A stretch of 9,162 nucleotides of DNA, from the NCBI GenBank assembly GCA_018267355.1, contig JAFDYP010000344.1:1-9162 (forward strand), in the 5' to 3' direction. This DNA comes from Bacteroidota bacterium. Its GTDB lineage: Bacteria > Bacteroidota > Bacteroidia > Chitinophagales > LD1. The first letter of the stretch is position 1; each line of letters begins with the position of its first letter. The notes under the pieces were generated by a model that saw nothing but the letters and a program-made list of their open reading frames with translations, was not told the DNA's origin and searched no databases. The position numbers and the translations under genes are program-made. Of this stretch, positions 6,588 through 9,162 are shown piece by piece.

Positions 6588-7007
6588 TTAGATGTTTACT
6601 ACATAGGTGCCGGCTATCTTGTCATGCCACGCCTGCTTCTTACTATCAAATATGACCCAGATATAACCCAGGAAAAGGACCGCTCCTGAGAGCCAGGATG
6701 CCAGGTAGCGGACCAGTGCCTTGAGAGGAGATATCCTGCCGAAGTTTTCGTCTGTCACCTTCATGTTGAGTAGCTTTTTGCCTACTGTGGCCTGCCACTC
6801 TGAGCTCTCTAGTATGACATAGTACAGCAGGGTAAAAAAACCAATGCCAATAATGGGATAAGTAGAAAAATTGTTCTCCTGATATATCCTGAAATGAAAG
6901 AAAAGGCCTAGTACGGTAGCCAGAAAACCGATAATAAAGTGATCAATGATCACTGCCAGCAGGCGGCGAAAAAATCCTGAGTAATGATTGAATGATACTA
7001 CTTCCAT
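6588..7007 (-). CDS. RDD family membrane protein
   Basis: A 139-residue small membrane protein. The defining residues are visible: Arg14/Arg15 and Asp22 in FFRRLLAVIIDHF, then SEWQATVGKKLLNMKV (69-84) and the C-terminal AWHDKIAGTYVV (126-137), all standard RDD-domain landmarks. Hydrophobic stretches at about 17-38, 50-66 and 99-119 predict three membrane passes. The RDD family has no settled general function; some members have been linked to ion transport or to association with other membrane complexes. The gene lies 32 bases after the PspC-domain gene and 10 bases before the GIN-domain gene, so it belongs to the same operon. The ATG at 7007 has no recognisable Shine-Dalgarno sequence, as expected for this phylum. 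Confidence 0.92.
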   Translation of the reverse strand: MEVVSFNHYSGFFRRLLAVIIDHFIIGFLATVLGLFFHFRIYQENNFSTYPIIGIGFFTLLYYVILESSEWQATVGKKLLNMKVTDENFGRISPLKALVRYLASWLSGAVLFLGYIWVIFDSKKQAWHDKIAGTYVVNI

Positions 7008-7039
7008 TGGGAGAGTTTTATGGTTTGATTAAAATTGAC

Positions 7040-8881
7040 CTATTTGACAGCTTTGCCTTGTGCATCAGTCTTGCTTACAGACATTTTATGATCGTTGATC
7101 TGCACATGTACATTTTGGTTTTTCTCATTGGTGCCTCTGACCTCCATTCCCTTATCATTGATATTTACTGTAAAGTTCTTCAGGTCGTCAGAATCCTTTC
7201 CTGTCCGCATTTTGAAATGTTCTCCCGGTGCCTCGGGTGCCTCTGGAGCTTCCGGTGCCTCAGGCGGCTCCGGCAGGTCTATTTCTTCATCAGATATCAT
7301 GCGCTCCTTGCAGTTCGTACACTTCAGTTTGCCATGCTCTACCTCCAGTATCTTGCCTGATACTACGCCGTCATCTGTGTAGTCATCGCTCTTTATATTT
7401 ACCTCCATACCATCTACTCCCGGCGCAAAGGTCAGCCGCTTGCCTTCCGGTACGTATATGCGTATCTTGATATGCTGGTCGCGCCATTTGCCATCCTTCG
7501 GCAGCTCGAATCGACTATCCAGATTGAGCAGCGAATCTGACTGGGAGAAGCGGTACTTTATCATCTTGATATTCTTGCTGGCGTCGGCAAAATTGGCCCC
7601 TTTACTAAAGGCTACCCGCTCGACATAATAATTGCTGTCGGGGCTCACTACTACTTCCAGTTTCACATCACTAAACGAATAACCGTAGTCCGTAGTGGCC
7701 ATGCCTCCCATCCAGGTGAAAGAGCTGCCCCCTCCTTCATCCTCATCATGCACAGCTATGACATGACCCAGCGTATCCGCCAGCTGCACACGCAGCGTAC
7801 CGCTGGCAGGAGTCACGAGCTGCACTTTGTCCTGTACGGTATCGCTTGCCGCAAAATCCTTTAGTATACTCCAGCTGGAGAACCCCAGCAGTACCAAGCC
7901 GATAAACCACGCACCCCAAAATACCTTTTTCAGTATGGGATTCTTCACATCGCTATCCGTGAGAAACCGTATAGAATCATACATGACTGAAATAAGCGGG
8001 ATGCCGACTGCAAGGAACAAACCTACATTGAACATAGTGATCATGTGCCTGCTGGATACAAAAAGCTGCGTAATATCTGACAGTGATGCAGCACTAAAGA
8101 TGGATAGACCCAGGCAGACCATACCCAATACAATTAGGCTACCTATACAGAATAGTAAGACAAAGACGAGAAATATTTTTGCAAAAGCGCGGGCTGCAGT
8201 AGTCACACCATTGCGCACTTTATCATCCCGCATCAGGTTATTCATGGAGTTGCCTGCTGTATGCATGGCATCACGCACTTCCTTCTCTATATTCTGGATG
8301 GTCACGGGTTCTCCGCGCATCTGCAGTTTCTCCGCGCTGGTAGTCGCCTCAGGCACTACTATCAGGAGAATGAGGTATATCACAGCTATGGGCAGACCGA
8401 TACCAAACTTGAAAACCATGGTCAACACTATTAAGCCTGCCAGCGCTATGCGTATCCAGGTAGGGTCTCCCCAGCCAAAGTAGTAACACAAGCCGGATAT
8501 CACACCTCCTACCTTTTTATTGTCCGGATCACGAAAGAGTTTCTTCTCCACCTTGCCGGATATAGGGCTACCGGAGACCGCTGACTTACCGGTATTTGTA
8601 TTACCCGGAGATTCCGGTTCACCGGCTATATCCTCCGGACGGCCCATAAGGGTCGTGACGTATACCACATCCTCCTCGCCTACTACTGCACGGGTCTTGC
8701 CCAGGCGCTGTGTGAAAAGCTCTGCTATACGACTCTCGATGTCTGCTATGATCTCTTTCTGCTCATTCTCATTAGCAAACTTCTGTTTCAGCGATTCAAA
8801 ATAGTGGTGCAGCATGTCAAATGCCGGTTCATCTATGATGAAGGGCTGACCACCGAGGTTTATATTGATCGTCTTTTTCAT
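7040..8881 (-). CDS. PspC-domain multi-pass membrane protein with C-terminal beta domain
   Basis: A 613-residue envelope protein, much longer than a stand-alone PspC. Visible in order: an N-terminal soluble region (1-90), helical around 20-60, starting with KKTININLGG and containing VVGEEDVVYV...MGRPEDIAG; a disordered linker (90-112); the PspC domain (113-180) with KKLFRDPDNKKVGGVISGL and a Gly-rich hairpin of hydrophobic segments; a mostly soluble stretch (181-232); three further membrane segments at about 233-260, 283-303 and 318-337; and a long, probably extracytoplasmic beta-rich domain (350-520) resembling Bacteroidota PspC-associated C-terminal regions. A CTNC pair (521-524), a PEA-repeat linker (540-552) and a small hydrophilic tail follow. 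PspC in proteobacteria senses envelope stress with PspA and PspB; neither occurs here. It sits 22 bases after padR, the probable regulator, and is followed by the RDD and GIN-domain genes. Its exact role is inferred, not shown. Confidence 0.9.
   Translation of the reverse strand: MKKTININLGGQPFIIDEPAFDMLHHYFESLKQKFANENEQKEIIADIESRIAELFTQRLGKTRAVVGEEDVVYVTTLMGRPEDIAGEPESPGNTNTGKSAVSGSPISGKVEKKLFRDPDNKKVGGVISGLCYYFGWGDPTWIRIALAGLIVLTMVFKFGIGLPIAVIYLILLIVVPEATTSAEKLQMRGEPVTIQNIEKEVRDAMHTAGNSMNNLMRDDKVRNGVTTAARAFAKIFLVFVLLFCIGSLIVLGMVCLGLSIFSAASLSDITQLFVSSRHMITMFNVGLFLAVGIPLISVMYDSIRFLTDSDVKNPILKKVFWGAWFIGLVLLGFSSWSILKDFAASDTVQDKVQLVTPASGTLRVQLADTLGHVIAVHDEDEGGGSSFTWMGGMATTDYGYSFSDVKLEVVVSPDSNYYVERVAFSKGANFADASKNIKMIKYRFSQSDSLLNLDSRFELPKDGKWRDQHIKIRIYVPEGKRLTFAPGVDGMEVNIKSDDYTDDGVVSGKILEVEHGKLKCTNCKERMISDEEIDLPEPPEAPEAPEAPEAPGEHFKMRTGKDSDDLKNFTVNINDKGMEVRGTNEKNQNVHVQINDHKMSVSKTDAQGKAVK
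7226..7264 (-). repeat. Four-unit Pro-Glu-Ala coding repeat in the PspC-domain gene
   Basis: Residues 540-552 repeat P-E-A four times. The 9-base units, GAGGCACCG, GAAGCTCCA, GAGGCACCC and GAGGCACCG, are similar but not identical. The peptide is acidic, proline-rich and probably an extended spacer between the beta domain and the C-terminal tail. Repeat number could vary between strains, although the synonymous differences argue against recent expansion. Confidence 0.8.
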
Positions 8882-8903
8882 GATTTAAGAGTTGATTCGG
8901 GTA

Positions 8904-9161
8904 TTAGGATTGATTGGAATTATTCAGGATCTTATCTACCGACTTGTTCAGCTCGGTATATGCTGCGGACATCTCTGCCAGAAACTTCCGTCCATCATCG
9001 GTCAGTGTAAAGTATTTACGAGGCGGGCCGGATGTGGACTCTACCCAGCGGTAGGTGAGCAGGCCATCGTTTTTGAGTCTCGTGAGTAGTGGATAGAGCG
9101 TACCCTCTACGATCAGCAGATGGGCTTCTTTCATCACTTCTATGATATCACTCGGATACTT
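8904..9161 (-). CDS. PadR-family transcriptional regulator (N-terminus outside window)
   Basis: The minus-strand frame is open through the window end. The visible 85 residues begin KYPSDIIEVMKEAHLL and continue VEGTLYPLLTRLKNDGLL, then W...STSGPPRKYFTLTDDGRKFL, the classic PadR winged-helix core: recognition helix, then the wing with GPPRKYF. The true start lies upstream, roughly 20-30 residues beyond the edge judging from family length. The short C-terminal helix (about the last 25 residues) marks a short PadR-s2 type dimerising regulator. The internal GTG and ATG codons (9137 and 9134) are not starts, since family similarity continues before them. PadR proteins repress neighbouring genes and often respond to phenolics, drugs or envelope stress. 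Here it lies 22 bases upstream of the PspC-domain gene in the same orientation and probably autoregulates the operon from a promoter outside the window. Confidence 0.95.
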   Translation of the reverse strand, partial: KYPSDIIEVMKEAHLLIVEGTLYPLLTRLKNDGLLTYRWVESTSGPPRKYFTLTDDGRKFLAEMSAAYTELNKSVDKILNNSNQS

Positions 9162-9162
9162 C

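Noticed and set aside
7827..8483. 218-codon plus-strand open frame opposite the PspC-domain gene
   Set aside because: The minus-strand gene has clear PspC motifs and membrane segments across this stretch; the plus-strand product is Ser/Arg/Thr-rich and shows no domain.
1..9162. Possible defence, phage or mobile-element cargo
   Set aside because: No transposase, integrase, toxin, nuclease or terminal repeat is visible, and codon habits look alike across the genes. The window appears to be ordinary chromosome with one poorly characterised envelope operon.

Overview
The window reads as a compact chromosomal segment from a Bacteroidota bacterium, most likely near Chitinophagaceae. The reasons are: convincing Shine-Dalgarno sequences are missing before most starts; two TAnnTTTG -7 boxes (the Bacteroidota sigma factor consensus) lie in the one divergent intergenic region; the NAD+-dependent ligase has the MYT-type N-terminus I associate with this group; and a PadR / PspC / RDD / GIN-domain (DUF2807) gene set is characteristic of it. 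GC content is moderate (28 of the first 60 bases). The family placement is inference. I see no RNA gene, mobile element, CRISPR array, integration site or phage gene. Nearly all of the window is coding: the longest stretches without a gene are about 90-115 bases, so no gap exceeds 300 bases.

Layout from left to right. (1) Bases 2-1179, plus strand: the C-terminal end of an alpha/beta hydrolase, overlapping by 4 bases a GTG-started, signal-less periplasmic-binding-protein-like protein of the Ca3427 type. (2) 1180-3279, minus strand: ligA, whose stop codon directly abuts that of the preceding gene. (3) 3280-3368: a short divergent promoter region. (4) 3369-4289, plus strand: an EamA/DMT-family transporter. 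(5) 4290-5219, minus strand: a diacylglycerol/lipid kinase family protein, again abutting stop to stop. (6) A hairpin terminator at about 5280-5316, then osmC (5333-5743, minus) with a 38-base inverted repeat just upstream of its start. (7) 5846-9161, minus strand: a probable four-gene operon transcribed padR (cut by the window end) - pspC-domain gene - RDD gene - GIN/DUF2807 gene.

Functionally the window mixes housekeeping (DNA ligase), redox protection (OsmC), lipid phosphorylation and metabolite transport with an envelope module. In that module a PadR repressor would control a multi-pass PspC-domain membrane protein, an RDD membrane protein and a membrane-anchored beta-helix protein. This module is the most interesting part. 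It is a recurrent but poorly characterised arrangement, not a clearly new defence or mobile system, and I do not claim an undescribed system here. Smaller curiosities are the hydrolase/Ca3427-like pair, a substituted GGDGT-type motif in the lipid kinase, the inverted repeat before osmC, and heavy use of the ATA isoleucine codon.
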